DNA of 64,000 nt, taken from NCBI RefSeq assembly GCF_000003855.2, contig NW_003101641.1:85978-149977 (forward strand). The letters are read 5' to 3'. The translations under genes and the position numbers were made by a program. This DNA comes from Blastomyces gilchristii SLH14081. Its lineage: Eukaryota > Ascomycota > Eurotiomycetes > Onygenales > Ajellomycetaceae. The first letter of the stretch is position 1, and each line of letters starts with the position of its first letter. This document shows, piece by piece, positions 12,716-24,373 of this stretch. The notes below the pieces were generated by a model, which saw only the letters and a program-made list of their open reading frames with translations, was not told the origin of the DNA and searched no databases.

Positions 12716-13340
12716 TGAACGCGTTGTGAGCGTGTAGAAGAAGTCATAGTGCAATGTCATGAAATTGTGCTTCACTTAATTCTACATTAATCAGTGAGCT
12801 GTATTCACGCCAAGAACCTTAAAAAGGAAATTCTTCACTTTTAATGACCAGGGTTTTCATCATATATTTGCTTCGCTTCGCTCCGCAAATTAATTATTAA
12901 AGATTAAAACTATATACAGAATACATCATATAAATATATATGATTAATTCAGAGAACAGTTGCTTGACCTAATAATTCACCTGAAATGTGAAACTCATGA
13001 TTTTGAAATGATTGAATCAGATCACAGTGTAGAAGATGTCAGAGAAGGAATATTATTTAATTTCATTAGAGAGATCTGTATGTAATACTTATTACTGCTT
13101 TCAGAGAATTGTATAGAGCTTCTACAGTGTTTAAGCTCACTGTTAATCTTCTTATAGATCTTTTGAGATCTTTATAAATATCTGCTTTACTAACTGTGCT
13201 TTATAATATTTAGCAGTATATTCTTTCTTCTCTTTTTACAGTTAAAGCTTTCATTTATCTCACTGTTACTTCTCTATAAGATGTTTAGCTACAGCTGCAG
13301 CTTTGATCTTCTCACAGTATTAAGCAGTTTCTAATTATTT
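12716..13340. other. Spacer between Helitron and Gypsy element
   Basis: No coding signal. It includes a lightly mutated stretch with CpG (about 12720-12890) holding a hairpin at 12866-12890 (ATTTGC with GCAAAT around a CG-rich loop). The remainder to 13340 is fully hypermutated. Confidence 0.5.
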
Positions 13341-13649
13341 TATAAGAGGTCTACGCCGAATAGATCAGTATAATATTTATAGATCTTATATAACAAAGAG
13401 AAAAATGTTAGAGAAGAAAAGAAAGAGAAAGTGTGAGAATCAGTGATCAGAGTGAATATTTATACATGTATATGATAATGTACATAGTGAAGCTTCAGGG
13501 CGGAAGAATCTATATATATTTATAACAGCTGAGAATCAGTGATTGAGAATGACTGAGAATCAGAGTGTATACATTTGAGAATAAAGTAATTGAAATCTGT
13601 GAAGTGTAATGAAATAGTCTATATCATTGATCAGATGCAGTCTGTTATA
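13341..13649 (-). repeat. 3' LTR of the Gypsy element
   Basis: This 309-bp LTR, read on the plus strand, begins TATAAGAGG (mutated from TGTAAGAGG) and ends TCTGTTATA (mutated from CCTGTCACA). It is the same length as its partner at 18723-19031; nearly all differences I noted are C/T or G/A transitions. Confidence 0.92.
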
Positions 13650-16049
13650 TTAGTTCTCTCTTTTCAGAAGTAGTTCTCATCAGTTAAGAGCTGCTATTTC
13701 AGATAATATGAAACTCAGAGTTCAGATTGAGTGATTATATCTGATTCATTTTATGAGATATTATTGACTGCAGCTGTGAGATCTCTTATTAAGAATATTC
13801 TCAATCTCTTACTTAAGCTTATTATCTTCTTCTATAATGTCTGACAGCTGTCAGTTGAAAGTCAGTTAAGAAGAGAACAGATCAGTGATAGTACAGTGAA
13901 GCAAGCTTGTATAAAAGATATTATAAATCTCTGATAATATGTTAAGACAGTAGTTATAACTACTTAGAACTTCTATCACTTTATACTTTGTATAACAGTA
14001 ATTCAGTATACAGAATGAATGTATAATCTGTATATTCTTAAGATTTAATTATATCAGATCTTCTATCTTATATTATTTAATAAGATCTTGATAAATATTA
14101 ATTCAATCTTCTTAATTCTATTTAGCACTTGGCATGAAGACTTCTACTCAATTATAAATATCTTAGAGTTTTATTACTATATTATCAGTGATCTGAATTG
14201 AACTGCAGAGATTTGATATAAACTGTGTGATCTCTAGAAGATTCAACACTTTCATGTAATAATTATATGTAAGAAAGAACAGACTTATATCTATTAAAAT
14301 ATTATTTTAATCATTGATAGTAATCTCTGTATATAGAAGAAGATTATATCAATCATCTTATAAGTAATTATAAAACTTATAAAGATAATTCTTTACAGTC
14401 TGAATTATTCATTCTAATGTATTATTAGTCTCAGAGTGATAGATAGTTAATAAACAGTGTATAATCTTAAGAACTTGATAGATTCTTGTTCAGAAAGTAC
14501 TTATAAATTGACAGCTCTGATCTGATACTATAGATCTCAGTAATTTATATATCTAATAGAACAGGCTTCTTAGAAAAGCTTCAATAACTTGTTCAGTATT
14601 CATCTTATCATAGAGTTTCAATATTACACTCTTACTCAATCAGTTTATAATAACTAGAATATTTCTATAGTTCTTACTCTCAGAGAGATTAATAGTGAAG
14701 TTAATTATCACATCTTATTAGATTCTATCAGAGATATTAAGCAGTTTCAGCAGGTCTTTTCTACAGTTCTTTTATAAGATGATAGAGAAATAATAGTTAC
14801 AGTTTCAGATAAAATGTCTGATACTGTGTAATATCTCAGACTAGTGAAACTCTTAAGAGATCATTTAATATAGTTATTTACAACCTGAATAACTGATTAT
14901 ACATGAATTATACATCTCTTGTATTATTCAAGTGTATAAGAGTTCAGAGTGAAGAACTTAACATTATTTATAGAATTATAGAGTGTTATTATCATCAATT
15001 AAACATTCTGAGATATCAGTTCTTATATATAGTTCTGGAAGAAATCAGAGCACTTCTTGATATACTGCTTCAGTGAGTGTTTGAAGAAGTTCATCAGTTT
15101 GAGCTGTTATATATCATAATTTATTCAGTGTAGATTCAGAGAATGTTCTGATCAGTAAAGTATGTATAGTATTATAGATAATCTCATTGTGATTAACTAA
15201 TATCTTCAGATTTAAGAGTCAGTGTTCTCAATTCATTCAGTGTGTATCTGTTACATTAGACAGTATATCTTGTTCTCATTATAAAAGAGTATCTATCATT
15301 GAGTTCTGACTGTCAGAGCAGTAGTATATTATAAAATGAAAGCAGCTTAGAAACTCTGATTATTATATCTATCATTCAGTGAGTTTACAGGTTATTATGA
15401 AGTATTTGAGATTCTTATAATCTATAATTATTTTAAATTCAGAGATACTTCAGAGTTCAGAGTCTCATTCTTCTAGACAGTATATAATTATAAGAAGTTT
15501 CTTATCATAGATCTTATAATTGCATTCAGCAGGACTCAGTTTCTTAGATATAAAGATATGTGATTGTAGAACATCTTCATCATTATATTATAATATTACT
15601 TCTTCTATTATATAGTTAGAGAAATCAGCTTTAATAACTATCTTATAATCAGAATCAAATATTATTAGTAGAGAAGTATTGATAAATATCTTCTTTATCT
15701 ATATAAATACAGCTTCAGTATTCACTGATGACTGAAATACTGAGTTCTTCTTAATAAGTTCTGTAAGTAATCTTACAATATCTGAGAAGTTTTATATAAA
15801 TCACTGATAGAAGTTAGTAAATCTGATGAAGCTTTATACATCTTTCACAGTACACAGAGCTTCTCATTCAAGAATAACAGAGACTTTCTCAGAATTCATT
15901 TGAATTCTCTTATCAGCTTCTATAATAAAACTCAGATATTTAATACTCTTGCCTTTAAAATCATATTTATCAATATCTATTAATAGTTCTGCTTCTTGTA
16001 GTCATTGTAATATCTTCTGTACATATTCTTGATATTCTTTCCTGAATTC

Positions 16050-16390
16050 ATCAGTAAAGATGAGAATGTTATCAAGATATATAAATATAAATTTATTAAG
16101 AAAATCTCAGTGTTCAGTTAATATACTTCTGAAATGTACTGAGAGTGTTAATCAGTCTGAAGAGAGTAATTATTCATTTAAAAAGACTATATTGTGTTTA
16201 AAATACTGTAAGTCACTCATCTTCTTCAGTGATGCAGATCTTATAAAACATAGTGATGATATCTAGTTTTATAAATCATTGAGCTTGTTCAATATGAGCC
16301 AGAATTTCATTAATAAGAGATAGTTGATAGCAGTCTTTCTTTGTTATTCTATTCAGTTCTTGATAGTTCACACAGAATCAGAGTTCTTTA
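16050..16390 (-). pseudogene. Reverse transcriptase core of the Gypsy element
   Basis: Reading down the minus strand from about 16390: LFAKKSDKEL, stop, FCVNYQELNR, then a stop before FIKLDI, then a catalytic box reading YLDNILIF (16079-16056). Order and spacing are those of Ty3/Gypsy RT. The in-frame stops sit where tryptophan or arginine codons are expected, which fits G-to-A change. Confidence 0.88.
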
Positions 16391-18722
16391 TCTGATTTCT
16401 TTGCAAAGAGAATAGAGACTGCAGTGAAAGAATTATTCACATGTATGAATTCTTTATTCAATAGATTATTAAGTGTCTTTCAAAGAAGAAGAAGTGCATC
16501 TCAGAATATGTTATAAAGAGAACTTCATAACAGTTCAGAGTTCTTATCATTCTTCTTCTCTAACTTAATACTGTGATTCACTTCAGAATCTTATAAGAAG
16601 AATATATTTATAATATTATCTTATCAGAAGACATCTAGATATTCATGATATTATTAAGAGAGTTTTGTATGAGAATCTGTAATTGTAATATGAGATAACT
16701 TTTCTAGAGCCTTTTTAATATCAGTCAGACTGATGAAATAGATTGTCACATGATTCTGCTATCAGCAACTTCTTTTTCAAAGCATTTTATATATATTGAC
16801 AGAGATCTGTGTCAGATTCATAGTCTTGTGAATATCATCTTCATGAATTCTATCATTGTTAGAGAATATCAAGCTTCTGTTTTAAGCATTTAACAAGATA
16901 TCTTATTCAGATAGTCAGACAAGTTCTAACATAAGATTATAATCAAGATTATCAACTTCATATGTATAGGCATCTTCATATTGATGTTCTCTCATATCTA
17001 TAGTCAACTTCATCATGTAACAGATACAAATGTCTTTTGAACTATCACATTCTGCAAGAAGTCAGAGTTTTGATAAGAGAATACACTGAAGGTTATAATA
17101 TCTCATAACTGAAGATTTTATCATTGTATAGTGATATAGATCACTGTCTATCATAGCTTTCATATTATATATATTATCAATCACAGTAGATACAAGAATC
17201 ACATTCATTATTATTTTCTCTTCAAATTATTATCATCTGATCTCTTTAAGCTTCTATTTACAAATTTAAACAGAAGCTAATCTTTTTCCTGTTTCATCAG
17301 AGCATTCTTATAGTTATCTTTTCAATCTTTCTTCACTGCAATGTGATTGACATGAACAGATACTGATTTATTCTTCAAATAAGAAGACACTGATCTTTCT
17401 CTTGATTGAGAGAGCACATAGATCAGTCAACAGTTGAAAGTAATATGTTCTGATTAGTTACAGTTAATGTATACTTCACATTGACATTGATCAGCGACTT
17501 CTTCAGAAGTGATCTCAGAAACTCAGAAGTCTGTTTAAACAGTGAAAACTCTTGCTTATACATAGGCATTTGAATCTATTCAGTTCATAACATCTGTATC
17601 ATTACTGTTACTTCTCTTCAGTGTAAGTGTATAAGTGACTGAAATGTAACATCTTCTGTCACTGTTTTGTATACTCTTAAGCTTGATAAGACAGTCATTC
17701 AATGTTCAGAGCTGTGTGCAGAAATCTTCATAAGTCTGATCTTCATCTACACTTACAAAAGTCTGTAAGAGTTCAAAAGTTAATATCTTCTTAAGCATAC
17801 TAATCTTCATTCAATTCTTTCAAGATTGATCATCTGCTTCTAGAATCTTAGTATCAAAGTCAGAGATGAATATTGTAAGTGAAGTGTTTCTCTGTCAGAT
17901 ACTCTGTAATCAATCTAATACTTTCTGTTATATAACAGTGTCTCAGAACAGAACATTAAGATGTTTGATAATATTATTAGATATTTGTAACACTGGTTCA
18001 CATGCTTTCATTCATGAATTAAACTTCTGTTTCACATGATTCTTCAATTATTCATTGATATATCAATCTTAATTAGTTAACAAACTGATAGCATCTTCAT
18101 CTACACTCAGTTTGATGAGCATTTCCATTCTTCATGATGAGTAGAGAGTGAGATTGAAAGCATTAAAATATGCAGAAGTATCTAAGCATTCTTTTAGCAT
18201 CTTTATATTTAATTCTATAGATGTTAAAATTGCATGAGTTTCTTATTGTGATAATTGTTGAATCTCTTCATATTGATGTTATTGAGTTGCATGCATATCA
18301 GCTATTTATTATTATTGTAATTTCAACATTGCTCAGAGTCACTGTGATATCATATCTATGCTTGTATTTGATAGTTCTTTCATATTGTTGTTAGACATGA
18401 TTATATTATTTATCAGATATGTAATATCTGTGAAAGTGTAATTGTATGAATATATCATATATCTGAGATGTCAGAACTCTCAGGTCTTTCACTGATATTC
18501 TCTTATAAGATCTTACTCTCTTCATAAGATCTTGTTGCAGAGTCAGAGTGACTGATGAGCAAGCTTCTATCTGAGAACTCAGTGTTCACCTAACTGTTTA
18601 ACTGTTTCTCTATTTCTTACATGTTGTTATGCATTCAGATATCTTGATAAATAATCATTTCTAATAAGAAGACAATGTGTGAATAATCATTTCTAATAAG
18701 AAGATGATGAATGTTTTTCTAG

Positions 18723-19031
18723 TGTAAGAGGCCTACGCTAAATAGATTGATATAATATTTATAGATCTTATATAACAAAGAGAAAAATGTTAGAGAAGAA
18801 AAGAAAGAGAAAGTGTGAGAATCAGTAATTGAAGTGAATATTTATATGTGTATGTGATGATGTATGCAGTGAAGCTTCAAGGCGGAAGAATCTATACATA
18901 TTTATAGCAGCTGAGGATCAGTGATTGAGAATGGCTGAGAATCAAAGTGTATGTGTTCAACAATGAAGTGATTGAAATCTGTGAAGTGTAATGAAATAGT
19001 CTATATCATTGATCAGGCGCAGCCTGTCACA
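18723..19031 (-). repeat. 5' LTR of the Gypsy element
   Basis: This 309-bp LTR has well-preserved ends on the plus strand: TGTAAGAGG at the left and CCTGTCACA at the right. It is the TG...CA type and lies 5' of the minus-strand gag-pol. A related LTR lies reversed at 62039-62311. Confidence 0.92.
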
Positions 19032-19618
19032 CATTTCTTCTTATATTATTTCTTTCACTTAACAAGCTTTATTTACTTTTACTTATAAAGAATCACTTGT
19101 TAAAGCTTTATATTCTTCTTATATATCTGATCATTGACTTTTATAGCTTTATTAGTATCTATTTACTCTCTCACAGTCTGTATCTTGATAAGAGAAAAGA
19201 ATTAAGTAAGTAAAAGATTTAATAAATTAAATAATATTATATATTTACTCTATTTATATTATTTTCTCTCATTATTTAGAGCAGTCTGAAGATTTCTATT
19301 CTCTATTAAGAGAATCTCTCTATTCAGAGTAATATTCTTCTCAGTATAGAGAATTTTTTTAATATTAATTAAAAGTTAGTAATAATATTAATTTATCTGC
19401 TTTATCAGATCTTATAAAACTTGTATAGATATAAATATACACTACTAAAGCAGTTCTGAGAGTATAAGTAAATATAATTAAATCTTTTTTAGAATACAGA
19501 TAGAATGTATAGAATGTATATTAATAGTTATAAAAATACATTTAATATTTTCTACAGTTATAGAAATTTCTTATACAGTATAAAATAATTATTAAAAATC
19601 TCACTTTATAATCTGAAT
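19032..19618. other. AT-rich sequence of unknown origin
   Basis: Fully hypermutated and poor in G+C. I see no domain, terminal repeat or open frame above background. Its right end provides the 8-bp duplication (19611-19618) of the miniature element that follows. Confidence 0.5.
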
Positions 19619-20639
19619 TAGACTGGCCGCTGAGATCATGAATTTCACATTTGATCTCATTTGATCTGATCTCATACATTTCTTGGCGTGAATCCCCCTG
19701 GGACTGACTATCAAAAAAACATGTAAAGTGACTATATATCAGATCTTAAAATGAAACCATGACTTGAAAAAAATGAGAAAGTGATTTCATTTGATCTCAT
19801 TTAGTCTCATTCTTGGTATAAAGTTACTATTTTTAGCCATTTTAAGGTTTTTTTTAGACTATTTTTAATTTTTTAAAAAGTAACGCTTTTTGGTAACACT
19901 TAAATGAGATTTAAAGTCATTTAAAGCAATAAAAATAATTTAAATTGAGAAGTGGAAATCATGATCTTATTTGGAAAATGTGACAAGAGTAGACAGTAAG
20001 TCTCACTGAGACAGTATGAGACTACTATCTAATGTTAAAACCATGTAATGAGATCAGTCGAATTGATAATAAGACTATCAAAAAATCTGGTCCTGGTCCC
20101 AGACTAGACTGGCCGCTGAGATCATGAATTTCACATTTGATCTCATTTGGTCTGATTTCATACATTTCTTGACGTGAATCCCGCTGGGACTAGCTATTAA
20201 AAAAACATGTAAAGTGACTATATATCAGATCTTAAAATGAAACCATGACTTGAAAAAAATGAGAAAGTGATTTCATTTGGTTTCATTTAGTCTTATTCTT
20301 GGCATAAAGTTACTATTTTTAGACATTTTAAGGTTTTTTTTAGACTATTTTTAATTTTTTAAAAAGTAACACTTTTTGATAATGCTCAAATGAGATTTAA
20401 AGTCATTTAAAGCAATAAAAATAATTTAAATTGAGAAGTGGAAATCATGATCTCATTTGGAAAATGTGATAAGAGTAGACAGTAAGTCTCACTAAGACAG
20501 TATGAGACTACTATCTAATGTTAAAACTGTGTAATGAGATCAGTTGAAATTGGTAATGAGACTATCAAAAAATCTGGTCCTGATCTCAGACACGGTCACA
20601 CGGTCAGTCTATCTCAGACACGGTCACACGGTCAGTCTA
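19619..20639 (+). mobile_element. hAT-like miniature element, outer copy (split by its sibling)
   Basis: The outer copy occupies 19619-20104 plus 20620-20639 (506 bp without the insert). The ends are TAGACTGG at the left and CAGTCTA at the right, forming short imperfect terminal inverted repeats. It is flanked by a perfect 8-bp duplication, ATCTGAAT (19611-19618 and 20640-20647). An 8-bp duplication and TAG-type ends fit the hAT superfamily. There is no coding capacity, so it must have been moved by a transposase elsewhere. Confidence 0.85.
20105..20611 (+). mobile_element. hAT-like miniature element, inner copy
   Basis: A second 507-bp copy of the same family, in the same orientation, inserted 20 bp from the right end of its sibling. 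The insertion made an 8-bp duplication: TCCCAGAC (20097-20104) and TCTCAGAC (20612-20619), one C/T difference. The result looks like a 486-bp tandem repeat followed by a 28-bp tandem repeat, but the duplication shows that it is a nested insertion. Confidence 0.88.
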
Positions 20640-20647
20640 ATCTGAAT

Positions 20648-21990
20648 AAAGCTATAGTTAGAATGTGTATAGAAATCTAGTTAATCTGAATATATCTTTA
20701 TAAATAAGTTAAATATTTTAATATCTAGTAACTGTAAATAATGTGTAGAGTGAGAAGAAAGAATTGTAAGTAAAATTTAATTTCAATCTATATAATCAAT
20801 GAATGTTATATTTATATAAGATGAATAATTATCTAATATAAATAGATAGTAATAATTTCTTGCTTTTTACTTTATATAAGAATTAAACATCTGTTTCAGT
20901 TAGATTAATTTATATTTATTATTACTTTATTTATTTTCTGAAGTAATAAAGTATATCTGATTCTTTTTAAAATTAAAATCTTTAAGTTATATATCTTATA
21001 TATCTCTTAATTCTCTGTAGTAAATGAGTGTAGATGAAATTATAGTTTTATTTATATAAATATTATTAAGTAGAGAAATAAATTCTTTACTATTATTTTA
21101 TACTGCTTTAATTATATACTTCTGTTTAAGAGTTTCTATAGAAATGAGTTATTTAAGAGTATAAAGAAGATCAAGAAGAAAGTCTTTTTCATTGAAATTG
21201 TATATATTCTGAGATAGAATATTATACTACTTAATCTTCTTCTATAACTATTCAATAAAAGTGAGTAAAAAGATTATAAAATTATATATAAAAAGAAGCA
21301 AAAAAACTGTAATTATTAGAATAAAGAATTATTCAAAATAGTAGTTATTATTCATCTATTTTCTCTTTTAATTCAGAGTATAAAGATAGATACTCTTAAT
21401 CTTTATTTTATATTACTTATAAAAGTGAGATACTCAGTTAATTTCTACTTATATTTTTATAATCTTAAATACAAAGTTGTATAGTATTTGAGATATTATA
21501 GAGAAGTTATAATTGAATAACTGATTAATATGAAATTAAAGATGTTATTCTTCAGTATTTATAAGATTCTGATAGTAAGTTAATATTATCTCTATTCTAA
21601 AGATTTGTTGATTATTGAACTACTGTATTAAGATAATATAATTGATTCTGAATTTCTTTACAACTGCAGCATATTTAGAAATCAATTATTAATTCAATTG
21701 AGTGATTACTTGCTTTATAATTGCTTCATTAAGTAACATGATGAGTGATTGAAGTTGAAGATTTGCAGAGATTTATGAAAAAAATAGCAGTTTATTAAGT
21801 AAATGAGTTTATTGAGTGATGAGTCACATTATAATATAAGAGATTATATGTAGGCGGAGTAATCACTAGAGTATATTATTAAGATAGCTACTGCTACACT
21901 CTCTCTCATATCACTGTGTGAGATTTTAACACTGTGATTATCTTTAAATATTATATAGAAAAGCCTGTCATACAGTCTCTAAGTCTCTTC
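20648..21990. repeat. AT-rich repeat, related to 42.85-43.72 kb
   Basis: Non-coding sequence resembling the left arm of the long inverted repeat near 43 kb. Shared landmarks include the TTATTTTCTGAA block (about 20930 and 42925) and the AGAAATCAATT block (about 21675 and 43650). It may be an old non-autonomous element. No open frame or terminus can be placed. Confidence 0.5.
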
Positions 21991-21999
21991 AAATCATGC

Positions 22000-23859
22000 T
22001 ATATACATTAATTTCAGGGATTCTGATTCTTTCTATCTATAAGATCTAATAAATCAAGAAATTACTGAAATATAATAGTGTTCAAATATTTAATCAATTC
22101 ATCTGCTATTATTTCCTCAGTTAAGATGTACTTCAAAGATATAACTTTCTTATTCAGCTGTATATATAAGAAATGAAATCATGTGTTAATATACTTACTG
22201 CACATAGTCACTGCTATCATAGTGATCAACTTAATTGAATTCTTATTATCAGTGTAAATCTTGATCAAGTTATTCAGAATGAATATCAAGTTCATTATTA
22301 TATTATATAATTATATTATCTCATACACTGTCTTATTAAAAGCTACATACTTAGCTTTATTTAAGCTAAGAGATATACAGAGCTGTTTAACAAATCATCA
22401 TAATATAGAGATATCTGTGACTTTAAAGACAAACTCAGACATAGACTTCTAATTATCATTGAAAGAGTCAGCTCAGTCAGAATTTATATATTCAATCAGT
22501 GCATATACGATGTTCAGTAAGTCACTCATACTATTATCATTATCATTGTTCAGTCTCTTGTAAAGAATGCCTATATTCTTAGTGCTATGAAAATAGTGTA
22601 TAATATGTAGCAGAGCTTTTCAAGCTTTCAGTGTGAGAGTCAAGTTCTTCTGTATTAGAAGAAATGCTGCACAGGTAATATCTGAATGTAATTTGACTGT
22701 CAAATACTGCAGGCAGCTGACTTCGTGTTGATATCAAGTCTTTGTAAATCCACTTTTTATCTCTGACACAGGGGAGTCATCTAGGTGTAAGTCTTCATTC
22801 ATGAATAAATGAACAGTAATCACATCATCAAGATGAAAATCTTGCATCAAGTGTGTGATATATTATTCAAGTGTCAATTTGATCTCATTCTTTGTATGAC
22901 TGACTTTCATATTCAGATACTTTTTGAGTTTCTTGAGGTCTTTAATCTCAAGCTTTTCACTCAGTATGTTTATCAATCAATCAGCATCCGCAGGCTGCTC
23001 AGCTATAATATGAAGATCCTCAACATAAATTGTCATATACAGATTCTTCCGCGTGTCATGTCGCCAGAGGCAAGGGTTGTATGAGCTGGGGGTGAATCCA
23101 TGTTCCCGCAGCAGGGTTGTGAGGTAATTGTACCAGATTTTCGCCGCAGGGTCCAAGCTGTATAGAGATCCCTCGACAGCACACACCATCGCGCGTCCGC
23201 GGAATCCAATAAGCTTATATAGATCGGCCCGAGCAGACAGCTTGTCCACTGGCTTCTGCGATCCATGAAGGTGAGCGTAGATGTCTGACCCAAGCTCGCG
23301 GAAATGTGAGATCTGCGGCGGGGCATTCGTCAGGGCTGAAAAAGAGATTGTATGAGGCCTGCAGATGGGTTCCTTGTCTTCCGCAACTGCAGGCCAATAC
23401 TTCTCATTGTATAATATAGTAGATGTAGACATGTTATTAGTTATCACTACAACAGTGTTCAATACATTCACTCAAAATTTCTTAGAAATGTTCTTGTCAA
23501 TGATAATCACTCTCATACATGCTATAATTGTGTGAATCCTGTGTTCAGAGACATCATCTTGATGTAGAGAATGAAGAGTTATCAGCTCTTAAATTATGCT
23601 GTAATTACTGAATAATGCAGTAATCTTTCCAAATCTGAACACTTTATTAATACTAGTTCTAACATACACAGACACTGTAAACCTTAAATTCTTTGTAAAT
23701 TGAGCTCAATAAGTATAATAGTCATAAGCTTAATCTTTACTTTGTATGAAATAGACTTATCTATATCTCATTGTATTATCTGTAATTAATATGTAGTATT
23801 TAGTTCTCTGACATAACTTGACAGAGTGATCAGATGTCTCACTTAATATACACTTATCA
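22000..23859 (-). mobile_element. Ty1/Copia retrotransposon relic, minus strand
   Basis: Reading down the minus strand: the integrase C-terminal half (about 23830-23450, with LHQDDVSEHRIHTII, IIDKNISKKF and VLNTVVVITN); then an open 165-codon stretch (23471-22977) joining the integrase C-terminus to the distal RT; RT continuation (LEIKDLKKLKKYLNM, about 22930); and RNase H (CISLSLNKAKYVAF, about 22390-22330). The canonical RT part between integrase and the SLYSLDP block is missing, so the element was internally deleted. A miniature element (23868-24373) sits at its right side, and more of the relic may lie beyond it. LTRs were not identified. Confidence 0.82.
22977..23471 (-). pseudogene. Copia integrase/RT fusion fragment, open reading frame retained
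   Basis: A 164-aa open frame whose central part (about 23036-23400) keeps normal GC content and CpG. Residues 1-40 or so continue the integrase, then DKLSARADLYKLIGFRG is the integrase C-terminal block. SLYSLDPAAKIWYNYLTTLL follows directly and is the RT motif normally written SLYGLKQ...W. YVEDLHII replaces the catalytic YVDDL, with D changed to E. Roughly 200 residues between the two are absent without loss of frame. The frame is not an intact enzyme, but its lack of stops is unique in this block. Confidence 0.8.
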
Positions 23860-23867
23860 CACACAAG

Positions 23868-24373
23868 TAGACTGACTATGTGACTGTGTCTGAGATCAGA
23901 ATCAGAATATTTGATTATCTTATTATTAATTTAATTAATCTCATTACATAGTTTTAAGATTAAATAGTAGTTTTGTACTATCTTAGCAAAACTTACTATC
24001 TACTCTTATCACATTTTTCAAATAAGATCATGATTTTCACTTCTCAATTTAAATTCATTTTATTACTTTAAATGACTTTAAATCTTATTTAAGTATTATC
24101 AAAAAGTGTTACTTCTTAAAAAATTAAAAATAGTCTTAAAAAAACCTTAAAATGTCTAAAAATAGTATCTCTATATTAAGAATGAAACTAAATGAGATTA
24201 AATGAAATTACTTTCTTATTTTTTCTAAGTCATGATTTTATTTTAAGATCTAATAAATAATCACTTTGCATGTTTTTTTGATGATTAGTTTCAGCAGAAT
24301 TTATATCAAGAAATGCATGAAATCAGATCAAATGAAATTAAATGTGAAATTTATAGTCTCAGCAGTTAGTCTA
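23868..24373 (-). mobile_element. hAT-like miniature element, third copy
   Basis: A 506-bp copy in reverse orientation: TAGACTGAC at the left and TTAGTCTA at the right. The flanking octamers are CACACAAG (23860-23867) and CATATAAC (24374-24381): five identical positions, two C/T differences and one G/C difference, so a decayed 8-bp duplication is plausible. It is more mutated than the copies at 19.6-20.6 kb. Confidence 0.8.

Larger units (their letters stand above)
13341..19031 (-). mobile_element. Complete but mutated Ty3/Gypsy retrotransposon, minus strand
   Basis: The element is bounded by two 309-bp LTRs and a probable 5-bp target duplication (TATTT at 13336-13340, CATTT at 19032-19036; one C/T difference). 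The polyprotein lies on the minus strand with the 5' LTR at the right. Reverse transcriptase is plain in the decayed frame: FCVNYQELNRITKKDCYQL and then FIKLDIITMF (about 16380-16200), and YLDNILIFTD (about 16079-16050), in which the second catalytic Asp of YLDD has become Asn by G-to-A mutation. RNase H and integrase would lie to the left (about 16.0-13.7 kb), and gag to the right (about 17.2-18.6 kb). There are many stops; no open frame exceeds about 70 codons. It cannot move by itself. Confidence 0.9.

Noticed and set aside
19619..20639. Simple tandem repeat or satellite
   Set aside because: Two sets of 8-bp duplications show nested insertion of one miniature element in another.
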